Shown piece after piece: positions 23,028 through 39,400 of a stretch of 64,000 bases of DNA. This DNA is from Hirudo medicinalis. Its lineage: Eukaryota; Annelida; Clitellata; Hirudinida; Hirudinidae. The position numbers and the translations under genes were made by a program. The number at the start of each line of letters is the position of its first letter. Within the stretch, counting starts at the first letter, position 1. The DNA is taken from positions 208,313 through 272,312 of the forward strand of contig MPNW01000079.1 of assembly GCA_011800805.1 (NCBI GenBank). Direction: 5' to 3'. A model generated the notes under the pieces. It was not told the DNA's origin. It made no database searches and worked only from the letters and a program-made list of their open reading frames with translations.

Positions 23028-25008
23028 ATAGACACAAGCTAGTAAATTTTATGTTCTCTCAGTTGCAAAATGTGAACCTGATGATGTGATATAAATGCAA
23101 ATTGGTATTGAATTGATTTTGTGTTCATCTTTCTTGTTATTGTCAACATCAAATGTTAAGATTCAAACATGCAAGTCAGCTCAAATCAGCCCTGTTTACT
23201 CACTTCAGAATATTTCAGTAAAGTGTTGACAATGTTTATTTTATTTTGAAATTGAAAATGATTTGACCACTAATGGTTGGGTAACTTAATTTAGACAATT
23301 GAATGTACACTTATTGAATTTTGACTCTAGAAACTTTGAAACTGTAAGTTGGTTTTTCGAGTGTGAGCTTATCAGTTTTACCAAAAAATGCTTTTAAGCA
23401 AAATTTATTAGGAAATCCCTGAGTTGCATTGTGTAGCTTCTGACAATCTTGAGTTGAGCCTTCGTGCACCAAAACGCTATAGTCTTCCGCTCAGCTTTCG
23501 CTTCTGAGATCATAGCAGGGGTCTACAAACTGCAGCTTTCTTTGGGTGCGGGCTTTTCAGGAAGTAATATCATTGGTTTTACATATGATGAATTTCTGGT
23601 TTTGAATCATGTATAAAAACTGTAAAACATTAATTTGGTATTCAATTTTGGCGTCCCCCTAGTCAATTTAATTAATTAATTTTTGCATCGGAATCAGATT
23701 CTGAACGCAAAGTTGGAATGGATGAAGTTATAAAATAATTCTCGAGAATCCAAAGTCTATTAAATCTATCTAGGAAAAAAAATATGTTAACTTTTATCGA
23801 AAGACTTTCTTAGGTAAAGCTGCTTTTACAATTGTAGCTTTTTGGCTGCTAAGGGAAAGTATGTATACGTAAGCTACATTGCAAACATTGGCTATTTTCT
23901 ACTTTTTCGCACGTTTGTTTAGTGACTATTATTGTAGCGTTCAGCATAATACTATGCGAGTTTAATAACATTTTTAGAATTTATTAAAAACGTATATTCA
24001 AAATATTAAAATTTACAGCTTCGCCATGTGTCTGCTAGCTTCACAAAGCCTAGGGTCTAACCTTTTACCATTACACAAGTGTCTGCGGCGGAATGCAGGT
24101 CAAATTCGACACAAACACTGATATAAAGTTTTGAAAGGAAGTCTTGATCAATCTCAAAAGCCATTGCTACCCAGCGATTGTTTCCAATGGTGAAGAATGG
24201 GAGACTTTTTGAACTAAGACTAGTAAGCCTGAGTGATTCAGAGATTGAGAATCGAAGAAATCAGCAAATTTTTGGAAATTTTCCCAAAATTGAGCGAAGG
24301 TTTGCTCCTCATCCCAATGTCCCTTCTCAAAGCCCTATAAAAAAAAATCTTGAAATGGTTATAGAAATATTTAATTTGACATACTGTAGAGAAAAATTAT
24401 AAAGACATGCAATAATTATTTGGTTTTCTAAAATCATGTCATTCATTATCGTGATAGATTGTTTTACGGTTTTACGTGCTGTGGCACACGTCACGTCATG
24501 TCCGTGTTTTCCGTATTTTTTCTTATACTTTCTTATAGTCTTGACGCTCGTCGCTAGGTGTATATAGGCCGTTTAAATTTGTATTTTACTATAATTAATA
24601 GCCTTTTTCTTAAAAAAAATACTATCAGTTAACACACTTTAGTGTCCATATGAACAGGATCTAGCTAGAAAATCTAGACTGAAATAGTACCGGCTTTTCC
24701 TTATCAACAATTTTTAAAGCTGTCTGCCTTTTTCTCAAAGTAATTGCCGCTATAAGTAATTGTTTGAAAAGTGTTTTTACTTTATGCATGTTATGTTAAA
24801 GAATTAACTAATTTTCAAGAACGTATTTTAAAGGCTGATCAAGTTTAAAATGCTACAGCTATAATTTGAATATTGTTTAAATTTAAACAATTTATAAATA
24901 TTACAATTTTAAAATGTATTTTTAAAACAAATTCAGATTCACTTTCGGCTTTATGGACATATTCTGGAGGCATAATGACTTGTTGGTTCGGCGTTAGTTT
25001 CTATCAAC
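23028..25008. other. BUB1 3' region and intergenic DNA
   Basis: No recognisable gene. A frame at 24178-24402 is open but shows no family motif and lies in AT-rich DNA. The last few hundred bases should hold the promoter of the USP gene. Confidence 0.5.
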
Positions 25009-29956
<4,948 letters not shown>

Positions 29957-31690
29957 ATCCACTACGAAGAGATCCTGAATGCATCCGATTTAGGGAATTC
30001 TTTCAATTGTCTTTATGGTTATTATTAAAATTCTTGTTACATTTTTATTATTTATGGTGCTAAAAAAGCAGTGAGGTTTACTAGTTAATTCAGTTGGTTT
30101 GGATGGCCTGCTTCTTGAAAAATAATATCAATAATAATATAACAATAGTTTGGTGACTTATGCACCTGTCTTCTTCTGTCCTTTCTGTTGGCTATCTTGA
30201 TTTGTACGAGGACGTTTGAGGTGCAGAGTTGTATTTTATAATTTTATTTTATCTGCATGGTGAACAACTCACCACTGTATATAATTGGTTCCTAAAGTTA
30301 AATTTGGTGATAGCACTCAGATTTTCATCATTCTCCAGAGATGACTTTCATAAAAGAATGAAATTGCTTGCTTCAGTACATTACAATAAAAGGAGTGATT
30401 CGTGGTTTGTAACTCAACATCGGCCATTTTTATTTTTTAATACCGTCTTTTTGGACACTACAGTGTGGCATTTATTGTAAATAAACGCCATGAATTTGTA
30501 TTGCTTCTGCTGGACGCATGGATAGCCGAGAGATAAACATTTTGTACGCTAGCAATGTTGCTGCAGGAGGAATGGGCGTGCAGAAGTTTATGTGTCGCTT
30601 CGTCGATGATGAGGGCACTTCACTCAGGAATGTGCGAATCGTTTTTGTTGGAGGAAAAGGTTTATTCGCGCGGGGCGCTTCGTAATTTTTAACAGATTTA
30701 AGAATCGCTGGATTTATACAATTATTTTTTAAATTGCAGCTTAATTAAATATCATTCACAATAACGTTTTTTAGAAGCTTTTATATTCACACAAAGACGC
30801 AAGTATAAATGAGAGTCCATAAAGAAAAGGATCTTAATTAATGTATAATGAAATTTCTCAATAGAGTTTGATTATCAGTGATTTAGTCGATAAATGCTCT
30901 TGTTATTTCTCGGGGTTTTAGCTATGGAGCATGGGTATCTTCCTGCAAAGAAATAATTTTTATTATAGGGCTTAGAAAAGCTGACTATTATGATAAGGCT
31001 CTATAAGTGGCTTCCGTAACATGCTTACGTAATATAAATTTAAATAGTTTACGTTATTATGGATAGGTTCTGGAAAGAAACTTTAGGATATTGAAAAGGG
31101 ACAAATAAAGGAATTTAAAGACTTGAATTTGTCAATTTAAGAAAGTTCTAAGAAGATTAATCGCTCTAGAAAGGTTATAAGCCGTTATTTGAATGATCCT
31201 GAAAGTTATGAATCACAGTCACGGATTTAGGCCCATGAGATGTGAGCACATCGATGCGCTACTACTCAGGTGCCTCCACCAACCAAAGATAAATCGCGAC
31301 TTGCATCTCAGTGTGATCAATATTTATTGAACAATGTATTATATTGAAAATCTTTGTTATCATGTGGAGTATTTTTCTTGGCATAGGCGGAGGGTATGAC
31401 CACTAGGCACCAGTGAATAATAACTTTTAAAAAATGAATTGCTTCAAGCTGGAGTAATTAAATCATGCCATATTATGACAGTATTTAAAATTTCAAAGCT
31501 GTAGGACATTCCATTCCAATCTTAATCGCATGTTCATTTCTGCATTTATGACCTTATCATACAAAATAATCCCTTAGCTACTTTTTTGATTTAATTATTT
31601 AAAATTTTGCCACAATCACTTAATATGAGTTTATTGACAATAAATAAGATAAATTGCAGTCTTTTTTGGTCTTAAAACATTTCCTGTACA
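29957..31690. other. Intergenic region downstream of the USP gene
   Basis: AT-rich; a possible poly(A) signal AATAAA occurs near 30479. Apart from a doubtful 55-codon ORF at 30518 nothing coding is recognised. Confidence 0.5.
30518..30685 (+). CDS. Doubtful small ORF, 55 aa
   Basis: ATG-initiated open frame beginning MDSREINILYASN with codon composition less AT-rich than its surroundings and ending RIVFVGGKG...GAS. No family is recognised and no downstream exon was found. It could be an isolated first exon or chance. Confidence 0.2.
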   Translation: MDSREINILYASNVAAGGMGVQKFMCRFVDDEGTSLRNVRIVFVGGKGLFARGAS

Positions 31691-31699
31691 TCCTACTCT

Positions 31700-32999
31700 T
31701 GCATTTTGCAAGAATTAGGTTATTTCTTTTGCTAAGACTGACTGCCTTCTTTGACGAATCAGAAGTCAGCTTAACAGCTCTTTCAACTGACTGTGGCATG
31801 GAATGTTTGGAGGAGTTCCTCTATTTTGAACAATGTAGGCAATAACTTCATCGTTGAATTATTCAATACATGGCGGTTGAAAATAATAAACATCCTCTAA
31901 GTTAATAAGATCATTCCTGAAAATTGAAGTTAATTGTTGGTATGACATTTATCCTCATACCTTCCTTCTCTCCATGTCTAGGAATCGATATAGGATTTGT
32001 TCTGATCTCCAATATTTTCTTCACGGCCAGAGCTTTATGATTTTCCTCCTCTGAATAAAGTAGGGCAACCAGGAAATTACCAGGTTGAAGGCAGAAGCAG
32101 TTCCTCTGAATAACAGGTAAAGGTCCTGTTATGTCCTTCTCATTCAAACAATGTATGGCTTGTATCATCTGGAAGATGAGTTTAGGACCATCTGTAAAAT
32201 CTCTGGACTTTTTGATAGCAAACCAGCTGGGCCCACACACCATTTGAATATATTTTACGATATGAATCAACTCTCTACTTGAAGAAAGAATCTTGACTGC
32301 AGCTGTAGCCATCTTGCATGGTAAATAGGTGTTGCAAATAATGATTATTTGTTTCAATACGAAAATTCTATCATTTAAAATATCTTTACATGTTAAGTAA
32401 CCGAAACATATGAAAGTAATTATTTCAATAAAATAATAACACTAACCAATTTTCTTCTTCATGAACTTATTGTNTATTCTAGCAGTAATCTCTGGTCTGT
32501 TGATAGATCATTGACAACAGATGGAGGAGGAATCTGGAGGCTTGTCTCTACTGGTGAAAAGTGAACACAAGGCAACATATGGACTGGTTGTGCTATAGCT
32601 TCCCCTATTGGCCCTTGGAATTTAACAACACATTTTTATTTGATTAATCTACAAAATTGTACCTAATCTCTATATTTCTGTTAAGAAATTTTACCTGAAA
32701 ATTTATTTGGATCATTTGGTAATCCCTCCAGATAGGTCATAATATGTCGAAGGAGCAGCTCATTAAAATGAAGAAGACATCCAATTAAATGGAGCCTTCT
32801 TTCCAACTTTCTTTCTAGACAGGCCACTAAGCCGTTGTCCTTGCCTGGAAAATATTTTTTAAATATTTATAAATTGTTATTTATTAATTTTACTTGTAAT
32901 ACTTGTGTTCCTCACCTGTATTTACAGATGTGTTGTCTACTAAAACTGCTTTGATCGCATTCTCACTGTTATATTCCTGAAGTACAGCATATACTAAAT
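31700..32999 (-). CDS. Uncharacterised conserved protein, possibly transposase-derived; 5' part missing
   Basis: Minus-strand exons about 32999-32916, 32844-32695, 32613 to about 32465, about 32357-31911 and 31832 to about 31700. Joined, the product reads AVLVDNTSVNTG, then HLIGCLLHFNELLLRHI, FSGPIGEAI, DLSTDQRLLLE, YIQMVCGPSWFAIKK, PVIQRNCFCLQPGNFLVALL, and finally MPQSVERAVKLTSDSSKKA. I recall the same block order (DGT..NTG, W.VCLLH.NELPLRHL, F.GPIG, LSTDQ, Y.P.WF.IK, VI.RNa.FaHPEN.LLAML, CHSQ.VER.VKLV) from multi-copy uncharacterised invertebrate proteins. The last two exons do not join cleanly and no 5' exon was found: exon one starts right beside a LINE fragment. It may be a decayed copy. 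One N falls at 32474. Confidence 0.55.
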
Positions 33000-33002
33000 C
33001 TG

Positions 33003-33330
33003 TCATTGACCACGTGTGCGAGATAACATGAAAACGGGAAATTCGGGGATGAATTCGTGTAATATTTTGTGACAGAGGCATAAATCATGGATGAGGCGTC
33101 GGTGTTCGTGTGTCTTGAGTCCGAGTTTCTGAAGTCTGCTGTAAGGTAGAGTTCGCAATCCTGGAATGGCCCTTGTGAAAAACCTTTGGACACTTTCGAT
33201 CTTTGTTATGAGCTTCTTGTTATGGGGGCTCCAGACTGGGAACAATATTTGAGGATTGGCAGTACATAAGTGCAATATGCTCTGGTCAATATTCGCTTGT
33301 CTCTTGATCAAAAGCATTTGAGGATAAGGA
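33003..33330 (-). mobile_element. LINE reverse-transcriptase C-terminal fragment
   Basis: The minus-strand frame reads PVWSPHNKKLITKIESVQ, RFFTRAIPGLRTLPY, LQKLGLKTHEHRRLIHDL and CHKILHEFIPEF, ending TRGQ. This is the thumb/C-terminal region shared by CR1/Jockey-like LINEs (VWSP..kkdi..iE.VQRrFTkripGl...y..RL..LgL.sle.RRlr.DL...yKil). It is truncated at both ends and touches the first recognised exon of the uncharacterised gene. Confidence 0.85.
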
Positions 33331-33952
33331 TAATTTTTCTAATGTTCTTTGCCGCTTTCTTCCTCGAATCACTGTGAATAGAAGTTTTCATCTTTGCTGC
33401 AAATATTACATATTTAGATAATCCTCCAATGGTTTCTGCAATTTATTGGTTTCTTGTTCTTCCCATGTAACTCTATGGCAATTGCCAATCTGCCACAGCA
33501 ATGGACCTCCATTGCCACGCTGCACCGGGGCTTCCACCTGGGTAAATCCGGCGCTATTTCTATTCAATGAAACGTTCATTGTCGTGTGCTGGTCTCAAAA
33601 GTTATACTATCCTTTTGATTCTGAATCCTCAAGTTTTTAGTGATTAATAAAAAATGTTCTTGCAATTAATTTTGTATTGTTTTTGTTGGTAACTATCATT
33701 AAATAATTTGTTGATTTAGTAACTGATCAGTGGTTTAAATGAGATTAATAAGGTGGAATTCGCTCTTTGAATTTAGCCAAAACAGTTGTAGTGATTATTT
33801 CCAAAAAATGAATCACTAAATCATTTTCATAAAATCATTTTAATTATTAGAACAATAAAGTAGTACAATCGGAGCTCGCTTAACATAAGTAAAAGTTAGT
33901 TTGTCACTGTTAAGTGGGATGCTTGAGGTTGATGCTGCAAAGAGAGTTTATA

Positions 33953-34763
33953 TTAGGCATCAATTTTAGTTAGTTTAAATCTCAAGTCTCCTTGTTTAGT
34001 GATATCCAGTAGATTTCTATCCTTCAGTAGCAAATCATAGTAGCCACATTCAGCTAAATATGTAACAACAGGTTTCTCGCAAAGTTCGTTAAATTGGGTT
34101 ATTTAGCTTCTGACTCATCACAAAACATGCCGTCATTCCTTTCACATTGAATAAAATTTTAACTGACTCATCATTTTGTATTTCTGAGAGTATTCTTGAA
34201 ACTGCAAACTTCTGACAAATCCGCTAGCAATGGTTGCATCACCCATGCTGGAAAATCAACTTAAGAAAATCTTTCCTTAAAATCAGTGGCCATTATCAAG
34301 AGCCAAATATCTTTACTTTTGCATCATCAAATTTCAATGTATTCAGTTTTATGAACTGTATTGACGCACTGTTGAAAAGTTGGAAAGTTGAAAGTGAAAC
34401 ACGTTACCTCTACGGTCAACCTAAGGTGCAGATTTTTAAATTGCCCCCTTAAAAATCAAAATTGTCCCCTTATGGGGGAGGGGGGGGGCAACATTAGGAA
34501 CACGTTAGACTCAAACAGGCTAATTTTTACCATTAACTAATAATAATTAATTTTGGATTCTAAAGTATGCGCCATTGTCTATAAAATTGTAATTATCTCC
34601 TCAAAGTACATTTCGAGGCCTATTGCATGCTCTTGTCCACCCATAGATGACTTAATTAAATCATCCACTTCTCTTAAAATTTCTACCCTCACCCTACTGT
34701 CTCGAGACCACTTCAATGCTTCAAATTTGATTAATAGATGTTGTCTTGGTCTCAGTCTTGGGT
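33953..34763 (-). pseudogene. Unidentified coding stretches, possible broken gene
   Basis: Minus-strand open pieces: 34763-34579 (contains LLIKFEALKWSRDSRVRVEI and EHAIGLEMYFEEI, then a stop), about 34375-34320 (TLKFDDAKVKIFG), about 34200-34100 (ILSEIQNDESVKILFNVKGM) and 34110-33953 (ELCEKPVVTYLAECGYYDL, ending KLTKIDA and a stop). Composition and codon use look protein-like. The pieces cannot be joined with consistent phase; the third and fourth lie in different frames without an intron between. I recognise no family. It may be a multi-exon gene with sequence errors or a decayed one. Confidence 0.35.
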
Positions 34764-36352
34764 AAGATTTGTCATGGCCTTGATATCATGTTATTCAAGG
34801 ATCACTGTTGCACTATTACTTCGTTGACAAGCCATTTTGTTGATACTGGCTACTAATCCATTGTCACCATCTTTCATTGAAGTAACCAAGTGCATTCGTA
34901 TCCACAAACGTGAATGTGAGGACACAAGTTTCGGAATTTTGATCATTTATTTTTCGTTGTGTCCGATGCAATTCCTCTTATTCTGCAAGTTCTGTACATA
35001 GAACTTTGAACTAAGGCTAGGAATTAATTATGCATGATTTTTGGTATTATGAAATATGGCTATGAGTGGTACATAACAAGTAAACAAAAAAATGCTTAAG
35101 AGTTTCAAGAATACGTAAACAGTCGTAAGTTACTACTCACCAAGGTACACAAGCAGTACTACTCTTGTAGTTGAACAATGCTAACAACAAAAACAACAAC
35201 GTTGATAACATAACTAAATGACTTAACTACATAAACGTATATGTGCTGGATGAAAGCAAAGCTAATTTGTTTTGTGTGAAAGATAATATTTGCCTGAAGT
35301 GTTTGTCATATCAAGCAATTAAGTGAGTGCTTATTATGGCATGCAATTTCTATTATAGAAACAAACGACTGTAATATTTATTATAACCTTTAAAACAAGC
35401 AGCTTTGTTATTACGTTTAATTTTATAATTTAATTTAACTCAAGATAATAATTTTAATTCAAATAGCATTATACGACCAAATAGATTTGTTTAATATGGT
35501 CAAATTTGATCAGCAGCAAGGTGGGATTTGAATTTTTAAGAAGTCCAAAATAGCGCAATTGATTTAAGAAACTGGGCTCCAAAATAAAAAAAAAACTCAA
35601 AATTAGCCATTTTTAGAGAACCACTCAAAGAATAATAGAATGTCGAGTGCTTCAAAAGAGATTTTACGTATGTAATTGATCTCACTTTTAACCTACATAA
35701 GCGACTGTACAATAAGAGTGAGAATAAGGATCATATAAATAGATCAGATATTAATATGATGGAATATTCCACATGTTTTTCACGTTTAGAATTACGTACT
35801 GGTATCCACAACTTGAAAACGTTTTGTAATGCAAATAATTATAATTTATAATTTATTTTAATGTTTACAATTCGTGAAACTTAGCTTTCCTATCAAGGCT
35901 TGATATTCAAGCGTTTAAAATCGTTAATTTAGTAAAACAGTTGCACTTAATAAAATACAATGAAAATTATATTTTCATTCAAAACCATTTGAAAGTTACA
36001 TTTTCATTTCTTCTCATTGAACACACTTTATGCAATCAAACTAAATTTGTTCTTCAATGAGCAAGATGTGAAGAACTGCGAAATATTTGCCGCTTATTAC
36101 GAGAAGCTACAGACAGAAGTGAAATCATTTGGGTTAACTTATTGTTCGATTAGATTCGGATTCGAGTGTGAAATTGAGGACCTCGAGCCACGTTAAAGAA
36201 GGACGTGTGTTGATAGAGACTTGCCAATTAGAATTCATTAGACTCAAGAACGAACCGACAATACATGGACACCTGATGTTTTAATTGCTTTAATTTCCAT
36301 TGGTGTCGCATATCCTCCGGTCATTTCCACTTCCGATAAACACTTTGGAAGT
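34764..36352. other. Intergenic region upstream of SLC12
   Basis: AT-rich spacer without convincing coding, RNA or transposon signal. Confidence 0.5.
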
Positions 36353-36360
36353 TATAAAAG
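36353..36360 (+). promoter_or_regulatory. TATA box of the SLC12 gene
   Basis: TATAAAAG lies 96 bp upstream of the ATG in a locally GC-richer stretch, a good core-promoter arrangement. Confidence 0.5.
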
Positions 36361-36455
36361 CGCCGATTGAAAACGACGAAAAGGACTTCTGTTTTTCTGG
36401 TTCTGAGTCTGCCTCGTTATCGAATCACTTTCAGTCTGTCGATTAACGTGCTGCT

Positions 36456-39400
36456 ATGTTCAAGAACAGGAAGGACCTAGAAAGTGCCAATTCGGCACGA
36501 TTCACGGTGTCATCTGTTCAGCAAGAGATGGAGGGGAGATACGTCTCGGAGTTTGGTTCTAATGCTCATCCTCTTGGAAATGGACAAGCCGAGGTCGGCA
36601 GCGGGGATCAGGTCAACTTTTTTCTGAGCAGTGATTACGATTCCTCGATGAATCAGATGACGAACGAAATTCCTCCGCACGTTGATCACTACAGGAACAT
36701 TCTCTCGGGAATTCCCAGCAATGGAGGACTTCGAAAGAGGCCAACGCTTGCTGAATTACATGACTATGTTAATAATACTTTTCCTTATTTGTTTATTATT
36801 CCTGTCATAATAAAACATAATTAAAGCTAGAAATTTATTATCACAATTAATAATTAATTAGTTTTACTATAAGTAGTATGTTTGGATTCATTTGATAGTA
36901 AAAGCACGTATCTTGCCATAGGAGGAAAAGGAAAAGAATTCTGGCGATAAGGTGCAGTTGGAGAGTAGTTATACCCAGGACATGTCCAACAAGTTTGGAT
37001 GGATCGTCGGAGTGTTGGTTGGTGTGAATTATGCTTTTTTTTAAAGAATATTTTAATATTTATTTCCAATAACCAAATATTTAGTCCCTACGAAATTAGA
37101 TTCAAGAGCTAAAAATATAGTGACTTAAATCCGCTGCTATAAAATGCTCAATTAAAAGAAAAATTGTTTCAAAGGTGAGATGCCTCCTCAATATATTTGG
37201 AGTGATGCTATTCCTGAGAATTACGTGGGTCGTTGGTCAAGCGGGAATTGGACTTGCAACAATCGTCATCGTCTTAGCCTCTGCTGTTACAACATTAACT
37301 GCTTTGTCCATGAGCGCCATCAGCACTAACGGAGAGGTGAAGGGAGGTTAGACAACTTGTATATGATGACCATTCTTTCTTTTTTTTAAGGTTATAAATT
37401 ATGAAAACCATTTTCCAAGGTGGTGCTTATTACATGATTTCAAGAACTTTGGGACCCGAATTTGGAGGGGCCATAGGGATAATATTTGCTCTGGCAAACG
37501 CAGTTGCCGTGGCCATGTACGTAGTCGGATTTGCTGAGACAATCGTTGACATTCTAGAGGTGATTCTGCACATTTAGTTGGACTTCTTTGCTATTGTCTT
37601 GATGCTAAATATTCTTAAAAATAAATTGATTGATAAATATTTAAATTCAATTTGCTCCTCTGTTTCAGCCAATGGATTTACTGTTTGCCAGCAACATCAA
37701 CGTTGTTAGAGTCATAGGACTAGTGACAGCGGTTGCATTGTTAGGAATCGCTATGGCAGGTCTAAACTGGGAAGCAAGAGTGAGCAGATAAATTGCCAAT
37801 TTATAAAGGGGAACAATATTGTTTGGCTGTTAAACTGAATTGTAATTTTAATTTCAGTTTATTAATTTATCGCGACTTTTTTTTAGGCGCAAATTGTTTT
37901 GCTGGCAATTCTGACGGTTGCAATTGCTAACGTCATCGTCGGCAGCGTCATTCCACCAAACGAAGTTCAAATCAGCCAAGGTTTCACAGGATATTCGAGT
38001 TGGTTTTCATAACATCTTCTCAAATCAGTGCAACTTTTGTGAAATTTAAAAAATATTCATTTCTCGCTCTGGGTTAGAATAAACAAGTTAGTAAGGACAC
38101 AATAATTGTAGAAATAAATCAATTTAGTAATGTAGTCTAATCTGAAAATTTCAGACGTTTATCATTCGTCTTCCAAGTGTACATTTTGATATTACAATCT
38201 AAATATTTAATTTTAAATATATAAACTTATTTTTCAGTGGAAAACTTCAAGACAAATTTCGTTCCCAATTACAGAGATAACTACAACTTCTTCACAGTTT
38301 TTGCCATTTTCTTTCCTGCTGCCACAGGAATCTTGGCAGGCGCCAACATATCAGGAGACTTGAAGGTAACTCATGAGTCAAAACGTACAAAAATATAAAA
38401 TAACATTTGATCTTATATTTACTTATATTTAAATTGTTAATTCGAACAGGATCCACAAAAGGCCATCCCAAAAGGAACACTTTTGGCTATTGCAATAACC
38501 ACAGTGATTTACATTCTAATCGCTTGGATAGCAGGATTGTGCGTGGAAAGAGACGCCAGTGGTTTAATAACAGAATTAGTTCCTTCAACCATTAGCGACA
38601 TTTTTAACGAAACTACATCTCCATACTTGAATGACACCAGAGTGTTTGATTCAATAAACCGATTCATCAACTCGACCTTCAACTCCACTCAGGAAATAAT
38701 CAACAACTGCACTGTTGGTGTGCCTCATTCCTGCAAATATGGACTCCATAATGACATGCAGGTCAGTTTTACATAAATTCTGCACCAATTATTTAAATTT
38801 TAATTTTTATAGTTAAATTAAATTAAAATGACGTTCAGTTAAATTAATTCAACCTTGTTGCTAATGATTAAAATTAATTTATTAAAATCTTCATCAATTT
38901 ATTAAAATCTTCATCAAATTGCTAAAATCTTTAGGTAACTCAACTGATGTCTGGTTTTGGACCAATCACAATCGCTGGCATCTTTTCAGCCACTTTATCG
39001 TCTGCTTTAGCCAGTCTAGTATCGGCGCCCAAAGTGTTTCAGGTTGATCAAAGTCCATAATATAATAGTAATAAATAATAATAATAATACTTTGCCGTTA
39101 TTGCATAAGCTTTATAAAGAAATTATTTATTAATATTAAACATTTGATAATTATTTAAAGGCCGTTTGTAAAGATAAAATATTTCCCCTCATTGGACCAT
39201 TGGGTAAAGGATATGGCAAAACTGGAGAACCTCGCAGGGCATACCTTCTGACCTTTGGCATCGGTGCCGCTTGTATTTGTATAGGTTTGTTGGTTGATTT
39301 TGAGGCCATTTTAAACTCTAGTTCTTTACTTGTTTAATTGCTGCTTTATTAAACTATTGAATTTTATTATAAAACTTAAGCTAAATTACAATTAATATTA

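Noticed and set aside
24178..24402. Plus-strand frame of 74 codons upstream of the USP gene
   Set aside because: No motif, and no splice link in phase with USP exon 1, which has its own good ATG.
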